Below, piece by piece: positions 28,901-36,705 of a DNA stretch of 64,000 nucleotides. Each line of letters starts with the position of its first letter. The first letter of the stretch is position 1. A program made the position numbers and the translations under genes. Under the pieces are notes generated by a model that was given only the letters and a program-made list of their open reading frames with translations, was not told the origin of the DNA and ran no database searches. The stretch is taken from NCBI GenBank assembly GCA_023391695.1, contig JAEWAK010000008.1:106925-170924 (forward strand), in the 5' to 3' direction. The DNA comes from Bacillota bacterium. GTDB lineage: Bacteria > Bacillota > Clostridia > Lachnospirales > Lachnospiraceae.

Positions 28901-30711
28901 ACAGTCAGTGGCTCAAAGAATGGTTAGATTCAAGAATACCGCACTATATGATACCGGGCGAATACGTCCGTCTGGATAAGATGCCGGCCCTTCCAAACGG
29001 TAAAATCAACAAGAATGCACTGGCCCTTCCGGAAGCAGAGAAAACCGCCAGGGTCATGGTGCCGCCGAAATCAGTCCTGGAAAGAGAAATACTCCATATC
29101 TGGAGAGAAGTATTACAAAAAGAAAATATCGGAGTAAGGGACAATTTCTTTGACGCAGGCGGCAACTCTTTTGCGCTGATGATGGTAAATAACCGGATAA
29201 GCAGTGAACTGGGACTTACGGTCCCGGTGATGAAACTCTTTGAATATCCGACCATCGAAGGTTTTGTGCGGGTATATACGCAGGAAAACGGTGTCGGCAG
29301 CATAAGTCTGGCGGAAACGGAGGGCGGTGAGGATGCATTTGACCGGGATGATTTTGATGATGACGGCTTTGGGGATGCGTTCCAGGAAACAGCCATAGCG
29401 GATACGGCAGAAGCAGAAGAATATTCGAAGGACGATGTAGCCGTAATCGGAATGGCATGCCGGTTCCCGGATGCGCAAAACATTGAGGAATTCTGGCAGA
29501 ATATCATGGCCGGAAAGGAAAGCATCCGCTTCTTTGAGGATGAGGAACTTTTAAACAGCGGAATTCCAAAAGAATTATTTGAGAAAGAAAACTATATAAG
29601 AGCAAAAGGTTATTTGGAGGGGGTAGAATATTTTGATTCCAAATTATTTGATTATTCGGATAAAGAAGCCTGGATGATGGACCCTCAGATCCGTATGCTG
29701 CACCAGTGTACCTATGAAGTATTGGAAAATGCAGGCTATAATTCTTTTGACTATAACGGAAAAATTGCATTATATGCCGGCAGCGGTTCCAATCTCCTGT
29801 GGATGACGAAGTTTGGCAGCAGCCAGAATGATATCATAGATGCCTTTGAAGCAATGACTTATAATGAGAAGGATTTTCTTACCACCCGGATTGCATATAA
29901 GTTAAATCTGAAAGGACCGATCGTGAATATTCAGACGGCTTGCTCCACTTCTCTTGTGGCAATACATCAGGCGGCAAAAATCTTAATTAACAAAGAAGCG
30001 GATATGGCTGTTGCCGGCGGGGTTTGTATTTCCTATCCCAGAAAAGAAGGATATTTATGGCATGAGGGAATGATATTCTCCAAAGACGGGCACTGCCGTC
30101 CGTTTTCCAACGACTCGGCCGGAACGGTTCCGGGTAACGGATGCGGGGTTGTGCTTCTGAAATCCTTAAAGAGGGCCTTGGAAGATAACGACCATATCTA
30201 TGCGGTAATAAAAGGTTCCGCGGTAAACAATGACGGTATCGATAAAATAGGCTATACCGCACCAAGTATTAAAGGACAATGTGACGTAATTAAATCTGCA
30301 TTGGAGAAATCCAAAACCTCGCCGGAGGAAATCTGTTTTATTGAAACCCACGGTACGGCCACGTCCCTTGGGGATCCCATCGAAGTCGAAGCATTGAAAC
30401 AGGCATGGGATACGGATAAAAAAGGATACTGTGCGCTGGGGGCGGTAAAGGCCAATATCGGTCACCTGGATGCCGCGGCGGGAGTGGCAGGTTTTATCAA
30501 AACGGTTATGGTACTGGATAAAAAAGAAGTGCCGCCGTTGATTAATTTCAATCAGCCGAATGAAATGCTGGACATTGCCGGCAGTCCGTTTTATATCAAT
30601 ACGGAGCCGGAGAGACTGGACGGGAAGCCCGGAAAACTGAAAGCGGCAGTAAGTTCCTTTGGTATCGGCGGAACCAATGCACACATTATTTTAGAGGAAG
30701 CACCACAATAA
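19966..30711 (+). CDS. Hybrid NRPS-PKS, C-A-PCP-KS-AT-ACP-C-A-PCP-KS
   Basis: The 3581-residue megasynthase contains, in order: C1 (LHHIISDG), A1 (YTSGSTGEPKG), PCP1 (Ser1007), KS1 (Cys1237 in TGCSTT; HGTGT; NIGHTDTAAG), AT (Ser1685 in GHSIGE; HAFH box, malonyl type), ACP (Ser2005), C2 (VHHIIADG), A2 (FTSGSTGKPKG), PCP2 (Ser3068 in GGNSF) and KS2 (Cys3326 in TACSTS; HGTAT; NIGHLDAAAG). By hand alignment the A1 pocket reads D-I-T-S-F-G-V-M-W and A2 D-I-F-S-L-G-M-I-W; the latter recalls glycine-type codes, but neither is a firm prediction. There is no KR, E or TE domain. The protein ends immediately after KS2; the linker and AT of that module are on the next protein. A 12-bp repeat (27911-27968) lengthens A2 before its core motif. 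Confidence 0.95.
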   Translation: MPEKKVELSEIQKGIYFECQTGGKNVYNISAAIKIKNYLDNKKLEQALKRLTEEQAALRTYIELTDDSLAMVVREHADTAVHYYDVLKENDKIEKTDEIVKAEMLFEFDLFKGPLFRVSLIATDREEAVLVINLHHIISDGVSLDIFIDKLFTYYTEELKGETTEGKADYGFFDFVETENKKLADGNYEKQKQYWKEKVKDAKALDFPKDFSAAHDNYGVGKEKAFPISKELMLKIEKTSCKEEVTPFIFCLSAFSMLMGRCCHEEKVAVSSPFTHRPGFDYDGTIGCFIYTLPLMCRIDGDKTFKEVINEMYEEMIGAYKNIGYPNNLIVRECTSGTYIGMPSIFDLSFVYDRYGGHGWEGIRCEAYESETITFPGNLMVILSKMPEGDRIKIQYKPDLYAEEMIDLLGRRFIKLLEAVTENTEVPVKDIELLLEKEKEKILYDFNQSSFFEYRPMHIMDVFQERVCAYKEHTALIYDGGTMTYEEVNKKANQFARKILQYKKKENEIIGVQLKRSKEMVIAILGVLKAGCAYVPIESYYPVTRKQYIFKDAGISIFITEKDLEYDFCVEEHIIFADDREVYTGDDSNPEISRNPYDLAYIEYTSGSTGEPKGVMIENHSVVNTIMDMERRFPVKEADVYLYKTPFSFDISGTELYGWFAGKGALCILEHEGEKDTELILSYIEKYKVTHINFVPSMFRLFLELFGENKNVDKLKTLKWIFVGGEAVTPDIIEKFFCLGLDVKLENVYGPTECTMWASNYSIKGCEDVSNVSIGHPLNEIRWFVVDENRQLQMIGVPGELCLSGVGLARGYLNKEELTGEKFCDNPFYDEEKDPAWFKKMYKTGDLARWLPDGSIEFIGRIDFQVKIGGVRIELGEIENALAQYEGIVKAVVVIKQPDSKLPVLCAYYLSPNEIPAADLREYLTSQIPAYMIPSFFVRIEELPLNSSGKIDRKVLNEDITYKYHSHKMYQAPESELENIIARIWKEVLGTRQVGIDDNFFEIGGHSLAAIQVHNKLKQAFDMDFSVTVLFRFPTIRLLSEYLLKNEKVTIQDRKKYFKNKKKAVYTDIAIIGMAIDVPGADSMKEFWNNLKNEKESIYFYGDEELRDLGVSEETIGNSHYVKAKGRVEDIEYFDPEFFDYTPGEVNRMSPQLRLLYKGTWEALEDAGYYPDSTEDKIGVFIGGSDDFQWYNEALGHNANYSDMYQAFTMSTNHFLAARLAYKFNMKGPVFSALTGCSTTLVTSHLACQSLMFGECDIAVAGGVTVELPNDGGYMYQEGMMFSADGHCRPFDAEANGTVFSNGLGIVVLKRLDEALEAGDHIYAVIKGSAINNDGSQKAGFAAPSVEGQAEVIGEAYKRAEIDPETVGYIEAHGTGTILGDPIEVESLTKAFATDKKGYCVLGSLKGNIGHTDTAAGVTGLIKVALSLKNKFIPGTINYKNPNPKIRFEETPFVVQGYGKEWKNENNIPLRAGINSFGVGGTNAHMVLEEAPAARKSSAAQKTNLFLFSGKTEGALIKNLRSTLKYIASGDTINRSDAAWTLMAGRKHFKYRKAVALNEDFGRNIDVDEFLEEVLESGNKKAREKNKVYFMFSGQGSQYQGMGRDLYEDADSYIGKRYREYADKIFGCLGEEEQKEFFEVIYGSADPSLINQTRYSQFALFLTEYALANILMELGIKPAAFIGHSIGEVTAAAVAGVWSLEDAVKIIRVRGDIMQKQKPGVMLAVMTGAGEVEKLLTDGVSMALNNTSDRCVVGGTKEKIEEFEKIVTEKGIKATVLKTSHAFHTYMMEEAAAEFGEFLKGFAMHGPSVPIVSNVTGRWVEENEMNTEEYWAEHIINPVKFDKNLEVILEDENAVFIETGAGRSLCTFAIQHKDRKEGQTFLNILRHPREKENDLEYIYAKLGLAWCAGLEPDWKKFMGDTVRNRIPLPVYHFEKKPYPIRSSPEGGNTGNRREPGEVSEVPGQGTVRLKGTESVEECIINVYKSVLGFEEVANDQDFFELGGDSLKAVSLSNEIERSTGVKVAVSEIFKYTTPKKMAAYMNTLSGGSGTKNKIVPAAKAPYYRTSSAQRRMYGLYQLDKTSTAYNLPSATIIEGKLKEDKVREVAKKLLMRHEILRTSFAMKDYKVVQVVADQVDMELSFTEQPVENEEQMTELIEDFVRPFNLSKAPLCRLKLVTVSDDKSVLLFDVHHIIADGTSVEILTRDFNDLYVSSPEPPALQYKDFAEWQNEYLASGEVKELKEYWTGRFKDTIPVLELPLDKERPAVKSFAGNRIYFTIDRGLEDRLEQFAHKNGATMYMTLLSAWYVLLGRYSGQEDIVVGSPVAGRMTEEIAETMGMFVNMLAIRNKPETGKKFTDFFREVKENTIQALKHQNYQFDDLVEQLDIRRELNRNALFDVCFDYQNMDTYDLDIEGMKIRPFRFNTHTSAYDLVLTCQQGKTKEMECFIDYASDLFHEDTIGRLISNYITILESILKDSETAIGKINMLSQTEKELILGQFETTKLEIKKGVLLHEMFEANVEKHPENTALITSEGSVLTYGELNQKANRIAHKLISFGAGQDDLIGIMTKRNEYLLAGMLGILKAGAAYVPIDPEFPKERIDYMIQASKPKAILIDKDYEEKLEYDGVCINCAALEKEEQSAGNPEIPCRRDFQRDFQGDFQGNSKENSLAYVIFTSGSTGKPKGVMINHGSVINFVNDIINRKIFESKEDRVICITTLSFDIFAFESIVPMCTGHSIYLAAETEQLDPALAANKIIKYGVTHILSTVSRIKAFVDNPAFAPALKQLKCVLSGGENYPVQMLEDIRAKSGARIYNMYGPTETTIWSTSKDLTASDYVNIGNPIANTQVFILNNEDKLQPYGVYGEICIAGEGLARGYYNDRTETDKKFIFIKDLPEVRLYKTGDRGRMNANGEVEISGRLDDQVKIRGYRIEPGEIEKAALEHPEVAAAAVKVCEDGEQNKNLGLFYCLKDNTSPAAAQDSQWLKEWLDSRIPHYMIPGEYVRLDKMPALPNGKINKNALALPEAEKTARVMVPPKSVLEREILHIWREVLQKENIGVRDNFFDAGGNSFALMMVNNRISSELGLTVPVMKLFEYPTIEGFVRVYTQENGVGSISLAETEGGEDAFDRDDFDDDGFGDAFQETAIADTAEAEEYSKDDVAVIGMACRFPDAQNIEEFWQNIMAGKESIRFFEDEELLNSGIPKELFEKENYIRAKGYLEGVEYFDSKLFDYSDKEAWMMDPQIRMLHQCTYEVLENAGYNSFDYNGKIALYAGSGSNLLWMTKFGSSQNDIIDAFEAMTYNEKDFLTTRIAYKLNLKGPIVNIQTACSTSLVAIHQAAKILINKEADMAVAGGVCISYPRKEGYLWHEGMIFSKDGHCRPFSNDSAGTVPGNGCGVVLLKSLKRALEDNDHIYAVIKGSAVNNDGIDKIGYTAPSIKGQCDVIKSALEKSKTSPEEICFIETHGTATSLGDPIEVEALKQAWDTDKKGYCALGAVKANIGHLDAAAGVAGFIKTVMVLDKKEVPPLINFNQPNEMLDIAGSPFYINTEPERLDGKPGKLKAAVSSFGIGGTNAHIILEEAPQ

Positions 30712-30727
30712 GGAGGTATATAAAATC

Positions 30728-33700
30728 ATGGGTAAAGAAAATCTGGCATATATTTTACCTTTCTCCGCAAAGAGCAGGGAGGCACTTGATAATACTTCCG
30801 CTCAGGTTATGGACTATCTTAAGAAACATGACCGGATTGATATGGCGGATGCCTCCTGGACCCTTCAAAAAGGCAGAAGAGCTTTCGAATACAGGAAAAC
30901 TTTTGTTGCAAGCAGAAAGGACATGGAAAGGGATACTTTCCATGTGTGCGGCAGTACCGCCGGAACCGGAGAGGCAAAACAGAACCTGGTCCTTGTACTT
31001 CCGGGTGCAGGGGAGGTTTCTCAGGTCTGGAAGAAAAAAGAGACCGAAGGCAGCGACTATCCCATATTCAAAAGTTATGAACGCGTGGCGGAGCAGATAC
31101 TTAAAATGCTGCCGGCCCAAACGGCTGAAAAGGTAAGGGAAGGGGCAGGAACAGAGGAAGAAGTGAACTGTTTCAGGGCATTGATCAGCGGCTGTGCCGG
31201 TGTAAAGCTGCTTATGGAGCTGGGTGTAAAACCTTCCGCCCTGGCAGGCGAAGGGATCGGGGAACTTGGAGCCATGGTCTGCGCAGGTGCGGTAAGTATG
31301 AAAGATGCCATCGATATCATCCGGAAAAACGGCGATCTATCCACTTATGAAACGGTGTATGATAACTACGGTATCGGAAAAAAACAGATCCCGGTAATGA
31401 GAAAAGCCGGTAATAAAGTAAAACAGCATATGGAGGATGCGGTAGTTATTAAGCTCGGAAGTGACGGCCTGGAAAATGATATTACCAGACGCTGCATGAC
31501 AGAGGTCAGCCCAGAGAATGTAATTTGCCTGATTGAAAACCCGGAGGATGAATATATACACAATGTATATAATCTGATCGGTAAATTATGGTGCAAAGGA
31601 ATCGGGATCGACTGGGGCAGAATCAGTGCCGGTGATGTCTTAAAAAGAATCGTATTGCCGACTTATGTATTTGACAAAAGGGTATTTGAAAGCGACGTAT
31701 TATTCGGAGGCCAGAATTTTGCCGGCAATAACAAACCGGCAGATTCCTCACCGGAGAAGGAGGAAGGAGGGCCGGACCCTTTAGAGGTTTTAAAAAATCT
31801 CTGGAAGGAGGCACTTGGAGTTACGGAGATTAAAAAAGAGGATGATTTCTTTGAAATGGGAGGCTGTTCCCTCACTGCTATTATGTTATCCTCTAAAATC
31901 AAGGAGATCCTGAAAGTCGACTTTCCCTTATCTGAAGTTTTTTATCATTCCACCTTCGGAAAAATGGAAAAATATATCGCTGCCCATTCAAAACAAAAAT
32001 CAGAAGATATCATCGGGAAGCTTGGTGTACAGGAATATTATGAAGCCTCCTCCGCCCAAAGCAGAATGTATGCGGTGAATGAAATGATTGAGGATGCAAT
32101 TCCCTATAATTTCGCAGCCGTATATAACGTAACAGGGAGAATGGATAAGGAAAAAATCCAAAATTGTTTTTCTGAAATCGTACGAAGGCATGAGGCCTTC
32201 CGGACCAGATTTGATCTGGTGGACGGCGAAGTGGTTCAGATAATCGAAGACAGCGTGGATTTTAAAGTGAAGTTTGTGACTGCCGAAAAAGAGGAACTTA
32301 AGGAAGCCGTCAGGGAACATATCAAGCCATTTGACCTGGGTAAAGCACCGTTGCTGCGAGTGGTATTCATCAGCTTACATGAGGAAGAACATGTAATGGT
32401 ACTGGACATGCATCATATTATTTCGGACCAGAGTTCCCTGGACGTACTGCTCAAAGAGATCGGGCTGATTTACCGGGGAGAAGAACTTCCCGAATTGGAG
32501 ATCCAGTATAAAGATTTTGCAAAATGGCAGAATGACTTTTTTAAAAGCGGAAAAGTGAAAAAGCAGCTGGATTACTGGAAAAAGGAATTTGAAGACGGCA
32601 TTCCTGTTCTGGATCTGTATACCGATTATGACAGGCCGGAGATCATGGGATATGAGGGCGGAAGGGTTAACTTTGCCTTTGCAGATAAACTAAACGACGG
32701 CATACTTGTTTTTGCAAAGGAACAGGGGATAACTCCTTATATGTTTATTATGGCGGCCCTTAATATCATGCTTTGGAAATATACAAACCAGAAGGATATT
32801 GTCATCGGTACGGCAATCGCAGGAAGAAGACATGCTAAATTGGAATCCATCATAGGAATGTTTGTCAATACCCTGGCGATTAAAACTAAAATCGATGAGG
32901 ACGCATCCATAAAAGATTATCTGCAATATACAAAAGAAAAAATGGTGCATGCCTATGAGAACCAGGACTGCCAGTTTGATATGCTGGTGGAAGAACTGGG
33001 CGTTCCAAAGAATCTGTCCAGAAATCCGTTATTTGATGTTCTGTTTAATTATATCAATATCGGAACGGACGAGGCGGAAATTGAAGGGTTGTCCTTTGCG
33101 CCTTATGACAATGGGAAAATCGATGCAAAATTTGATATCAGCTTTACCCTGGAAGAAAAGGATCAGAAATTTGATCTGGACATTGAGTATTCGAAAGCAT
33201 TATACAAGGAAGAAACCTTGCGGTTAATGGGAAACCGGCTGATTTATATCATTTCGGAAATGCTTGGGGATGAAAACCGGAGTCTGAAAGAAATCGATAT
33301 GATGACGGAAAAAGAGCGCCGGTGGCTGGTTGAAACGGTAAATCAGACGGAAACCGATTATCCGGCGGATAAAACCGCACTAAGTATTTTTGAACAGTGT
33401 GTCAGAGATGATCCGGATGCCGCCGCAATTGAATGGATGGAGGAAAAGCTTTCCTACAGGCAGTTAAACAACATGGCAAACCAGCTGGCGCAGAAGCTGT
33501 CGGAGAGAAACATCGGATATCAGGACATAGTGCCCATACTTTTGGAGCGGGGCTATATGCAGATGGTAAGTATGCTGGGTATTATGAAGCTTGGCGCGGT
33601 ATATCTTCCGGTAGATCCCAAATATCCGCAGGACAGGATTGATTTTATTCTAAAGGACTGCCAGAGCAGAGTGATTGTAACGGATCGTTCCCTGGAAGAA

Positions 33701-36700
33701 AAGGCCGGTCAGGCAAATGAAAAATTCCTGATTGATGCAAAAGAAAATTTCCTCGACAGAGATTATGATACCGGGATTGAATCGGAATATACACCGGAAG
33801 CTTTTCACAGTGAAGACCTGATCTATATTATTTATACCTCCGGGTCCACAGGAAAACCGAAAGGAACTCTGTTACAGCATAAAAATGTAGTACGAGTAGT
33901 GAAGAATACAAACTATATTGAGATACATAAAAATGACAGGATCATGCAGATATCCAACTATGTATTTGACTGTTCGGTATTTGATATTTATTCCGCTTTG
34001 CTGAATGGAGCCTGCCTTGTCATCATTCCCAGGGAAACGGCCCTTGAGATACCGTTGCTTGCAGATTTTATCAAAGAGAAAAAAATCAGTGCCTTTTGTA
34101 TTTCCACAGCCCTTTTCCATATGCTGGTGGACTGGAAGCCGGAGTCGTTAACGGAGGTACGTAAAGTCATTGTGGCCGGGGAACAGATTTCCCTGCCCCA
34201 TGCAAGGAAGTCTGTTAATACGATCGGAAAAGGTAAGCTTATCAACTGTTATGGCCCCACGGAATCCGCTGTCTTTGCAACCTATTATCCGGTGGATGAC
34301 ATAAGGGATATTTCCATTGTTCCTATCGGTTATCCCCTGTCCAATACAACGGTTTATGTTGTGGATGAAAAGAAACATCCGGTGCCGGTTAACGTGGCGG
34401 GAGAACTCTGCTTGGGCGGGGACGGAATCGGCATAGGCTATCTGAACAGAGAGGATCTGACGGAAGAAAAATTTATTACCCTGGAGGCGGCAGGCGGTAA
34501 AAGGGTATACTGTACCGGTGACAGGGTCATGTGGAACAGCAATAAGGAACTGGTATTTCTGGGCCGTATGGATTTTCAGATAAAACTGAGAGGCTTCCGG
34601 GTAGAGCTTGGGGAAGTGGAGCGGCATATTACCGGCCTGGAAGGAATAAAAAATGCCGTTGTTGTTGCGGATAAGGATAATCTCGGTACGTTATATATGA
34701 CGGCGTACTATACGGTAAAGGATTACACACAGAAGGATAAGTATGATGAAACCTGTCTGCGGGATGCTTTGGGAAGTAAACTGCCGGAATATATGATTCC
34801 ATCCCAATATATGCTTTTGAAAGAATTACCGCTGAATTTCAGCGGCAAAGTAGACCGGAAAGCACTTCCGAAAGTGAAAGAGAACGGCAGGAAAGCTCCG
34901 GTCAAAGACGAGCCCAGAACCCCGCTGGAACGGACAGTCCTGAAGGCGATGCAAAAGGTACTGGATGTTTCGGATCTTGGGATCAAACAGGATTTTTTCA
35001 GCTGCGGCGGGCAGTCGATCAAAGCCATTGCCTTGGTAAAGGAATTATCCGGACTGGGAGTGGAAATCAAAGTGAATGAGATCTTCCTGTATCAGACGGC
35101 AGAAAAAATCGCAGCGGCCCTGGAACCTATGGGGGCAGCAGCTCTTTCCTTGGAAGGATCCCTTTCTTCGGAAGAACCCTTTCTTTCGAAAGGGGCGATT
35201 CGCGTGGAAGAACCCTTTTCTTTGGAAGGATCGATTCTCTTGGAAGAAACTTTTCCTTCGAAAGGATCGATTCTCTTGGAAGAAACCTTTCCTTCGAAAG
35301 GATCCCTTCTCTTGGAGGAATCCTTTCCTTTGAAAAGATCCTTTTCCTTTGAAAAATCCTCTCCTTCGGAAAGGAGGGAGAATTCAGTAGCAGATGTTGC
35401 TTTGAATGAAAAGCAAATCAATGGTCTGATAAGGTGTATCACTGCAAGTACCGGGAGTGTATCTGACATGATTACGGCAGCCGGAATAAGAGCAGAATTT
35501 CCTTTTTCCGCGATTCAGAAAGGACATAGGGCAAGAGGATCGGATCACAGCGGATTTACAACCTATATCGATGGCCGAATTCCTGAAAGCAGGATAAAGA
35601 CTGCCATAGTAACAGTAATCTGCAGGAATCAGCTGCTTCATTGTACCAGGGGGGAAGCCCAAGGAGAACCGAAGTGGTGTGAATATGAAACAGACGGAAT
35701 TGAAGCGGTACTCGGCAATTATCTTGCTTTTGCGGATCTGTCCGTGTATGAAGCAAGTGTGAGAGCTGATATCAAAAGCGGACTCTTTGATGAAATCATG
35801 TTAAGAGACTATTCGGAGGATGAACTGCTTTGGCGCCTGTGTGTGCTGAAAGAGGACGCCGGAAAGTATCTGGTTATCTGGGGTGCGGATCATTTGATCT
35901 TCGACGGAATGAGTGCGGAAATTATCAAACACCAGATAGAAAAGGAACTGGGAAAAGGCACGAAGGAGGAGACGCTGCCGGTCCGCAGCTATAAAGAGTA
36001 TGTAGAAGTGTTGGAGAAAGGGCCGTCCGGTATTACGGAAGAGGAGCTGATCGATAAATTCCATTTAGAGATATGGAGTAATAATAGCAGTAAGATAATG
36101 AATGAACTAAATAAGGATTCCGGCAGGTTAAAAAGAAATGTCAGGCTGGCAATACCTTTATCAGACGGGGAACAAGACGATATCTGGTGGTATGCTTTCG
36201 ATTATGTCTCAGATATGTTAAGGGAATACACCAAAACAGACACGATTCCTTTTGCAATTCTGGATTATGGAAGAAGCTACCGGGGACAGGAGTTCTATAA
36301 CTGCGTGGGAGAATTTCTGGATATTATACCGGTTATTGGCGGAAAGCAGGAAAAAACACCGGTTGAAGCAGTAACGTGGCTGTGCAGGGAGCATTCCGTT
36401 AATTTTCTGACTTTGCTGTTAGAAGAGAGGTTTCGGAAAGAGTACCCCAAACTTACGGAGCTGATCGGAAAGTACTATTACAATCAGAAAGAGTACTGTG
36501 ACTTTATATTGTATAATTTCCAGGGATTTGTGACGGAGGAAGAGAAGGAGGCATTTTCCCATAACGGAGAGGCAAACAGTCTGGCCCGGATGTCGGTAAC
36601 CGTAAATTATGACAGGAATAATCTCTATATTGAAATGGAAGATGTTGCAGGACTTGATGAAGAACAACTAAGAAAATATAAGGAAAATAAGGAGGGATAA
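30728..36700 (+). CDS. Hybrid PKS-NRPS, AT(degenerate)-ACP-C-A-PCP-C
   Basis: The 1990-residue protein begins with the KS-to-AT linker and an AT-like domain whose active site is gone: GEGIGE replaces GHSxGE (Gly176 for Ser), LPGAGE replaces the FSGQGSQ box, and no catalytic His region is visible. Then follow ACP (Ser381 in GGCSL), C (HHIISDQ, Gly to Gln), A (YTSGSTGKPKG; pocket by hand D-C-F-A-I-A-C-V-F, no prediction), PCP (Ser1430 in GGQSI), a 36-bp repeat linker (1477-1548) and a C-terminal condensation-like domain with DHLIFDG (catalytic His1722 kept). No thioesterase or reductase domain is present, so release by the last C-like domain is likely. It has a strong AGGAGG site 17 bases after KS2. 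Confidence 0.94.
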   Translation: MGKENLAYILPFSAKSREALDNTSAQVMDYLKKHDRIDMADASWTLQKGRRAFEYRKTFVASRKDMERDTFHVCGSTAGTGEAKQNLVLVLPGAGEVSQVWKKKETEGSDYPIFKSYERVAEQILKMLPAQTAEKVREGAGTEEEVNCFRALISGCAGVKLLMELGVKPSALAGEGIGELGAMVCAGAVSMKDAIDIIRKNGDLSTYETVYDNYGIGKKQIPVMRKAGNKVKQHMEDAVVIKLGSDGLENDITRRCMTEVSPENVICLIENPEDEYIHNVYNLIGKLWCKGIGIDWGRISAGDVLKRIVLPTYVFDKRVFESDVLFGGQNFAGNNKPADSSPEKEEGGPDPLEVLKNLWKEALGVTEIKKEDDFFEMGGCSLTAIMLSSKIKEILKVDFPLSEVFYHSTFGKMEKYIAAHSKQKSEDIIGKLGVQEYYEASSAQSRMYAVNEMIEDAIPYNFAAVYNVTGRMDKEKIQNCFSEIVRRHEAFRTRFDLVDGEVVQIIEDSVDFKVKFVTAEKEELKEAVREHIKPFDLGKAPLLRVVFISLHEEEHVMVLDMHHIISDQSSLDVLLKEIGLIYRGEELPELEIQYKDFAKWQNDFFKSGKVKKQLDYWKKEFEDGIPVLDLYTDYDRPEIMGYEGGRVNFAFADKLNDGILVFAKEQGITPYMFIMAALNIMLWKYTNQKDIVIGTAIAGRRHAKLESIIGMFVNTLAIKTKIDEDASIKDYLQYTKEKMVHAYENQDCQFDMLVEELGVPKNLSRNPLFDVLFNYINIGTDEAEIEGLSFAPYDNGKIDAKFDISFTLEEKDQKFDLDIEYSKALYKEETLRLMGNRLIYIISEMLGDENRSLKEIDMMTEKERRWLVETVNQTETDYPADKTALSIFEQCVRDDPDAAAIEWMEEKLSYRQLNNMANQLAQKLSERNIGYQDIVPILLERGYMQMVSMLGIMKLGAVYLPVDPKYPQDRIDFILKDCQSRVIVTDRSLEEKAGQANEKFLIDAKENFLDRDYDTGIESEYTPEAFHSEDLIYIIYTSGSTGKPKGTLLQHKNVVRVVKNTNYIEIHKNDRIMQISNYVFDCSVFDIYSALLNGACLVIIPRETALEIPLLADFIKEKKISAFCISTALFHMLVDWKPESLTEVRKVIVAGEQISLPHARKSVNTIGKGKLINCYGPTESAVFATYYPVDDIRDISIVPIGYPLSNTTVYVVDEKKHPVPVNVAGELCLGGDGIGIGYLNREDLTEEKFITLEAAGGKRVYCTGDRVMWNSNKELVFLGRMDFQIKLRGFRVELGEVERHITGLEGIKNAVVVADKDNLGTLYMTAYYTVKDYTQKDKYDETCLRDALGSKLPEYMIPSQYMLLKELPLNFSGKVDRKALPKVKENGRKAPVKDEPRTPLERTVLKAMQKVLDVSDLGIKQDFFSCGGQSIKAIALVKELSGLGVEIKVNEIFLYQTAEKIAAALEPMGAAALSLEGSLSSEEPFLSKGAIRVEEPFSLEGSILLEETFPSKGSILLEETFPSKGSLLLEESFPLKRSFSFEKSSPSERRENSVADVALNEKQINGLIRCITASTGSVSDMITAAGIRAEFPFSAIQKGHRARGSDHSGFTTYIDGRIPESRIKTAIVTVICRNQLLHCTRGEAQGEPKWCEYETDGIEAVLGNYLAFADLSVYEASVRADIKSGLFDEIMLRDYSEDELLWRLCVLKEDAGKYLVIWGADHLIFDGMSAEIIKHQIEKELGKGTKEETLPVRSYKEYVEVLEKGPSGITEEELIDKFHLEIWSNNSSKIMNELNKDSGRLKRNVRLAIPLSDGEQDDIWWYAFDYVSDMLREYTKTDTIPFAILDYGRSYRGQEFYNCVGEFLDIIPVIGGKQEKTPVEAVTWLCREHSVNFLTLLLEERFRKEYPKLTELIGKYYYNQKEYCDFILYNFQGFVTEEEKEAFSHNGEANSLARMSVTVNYDRNNLYIEMEDVAGLDEEQLRKYKENKEG
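35156..35371 (+). repeat. 36-bp minisatellite in the last megasynthase gene
   Basis: Six in-frame 36-bp units encode a 12-residue repeat (GSILLEETFPSK and variants). The units at 35228 and 35264 differ by a single base. The repeat lies exactly in the linker between the last PCP and the C-terminal condensation-like domain, so copy-number change would alter linker length without breaking the frame. Confidence 0.9.
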
Positions 36701-36705
36701 AAACT

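Noticed and set aside
30700..30740. Sequencing frameshift joining the two megasynthase genes into one
   Set aside because: A stop codon, a full AGGAGG ribosome site and ATG lie in the gap, which fits two separate genes better than an indel.
35092..35469. Minus-strand reading frame with serine/glycine-rich repeats
   Set aside because: It is the antisense of the 36-bp minisatellite inside the megasynthase gene.
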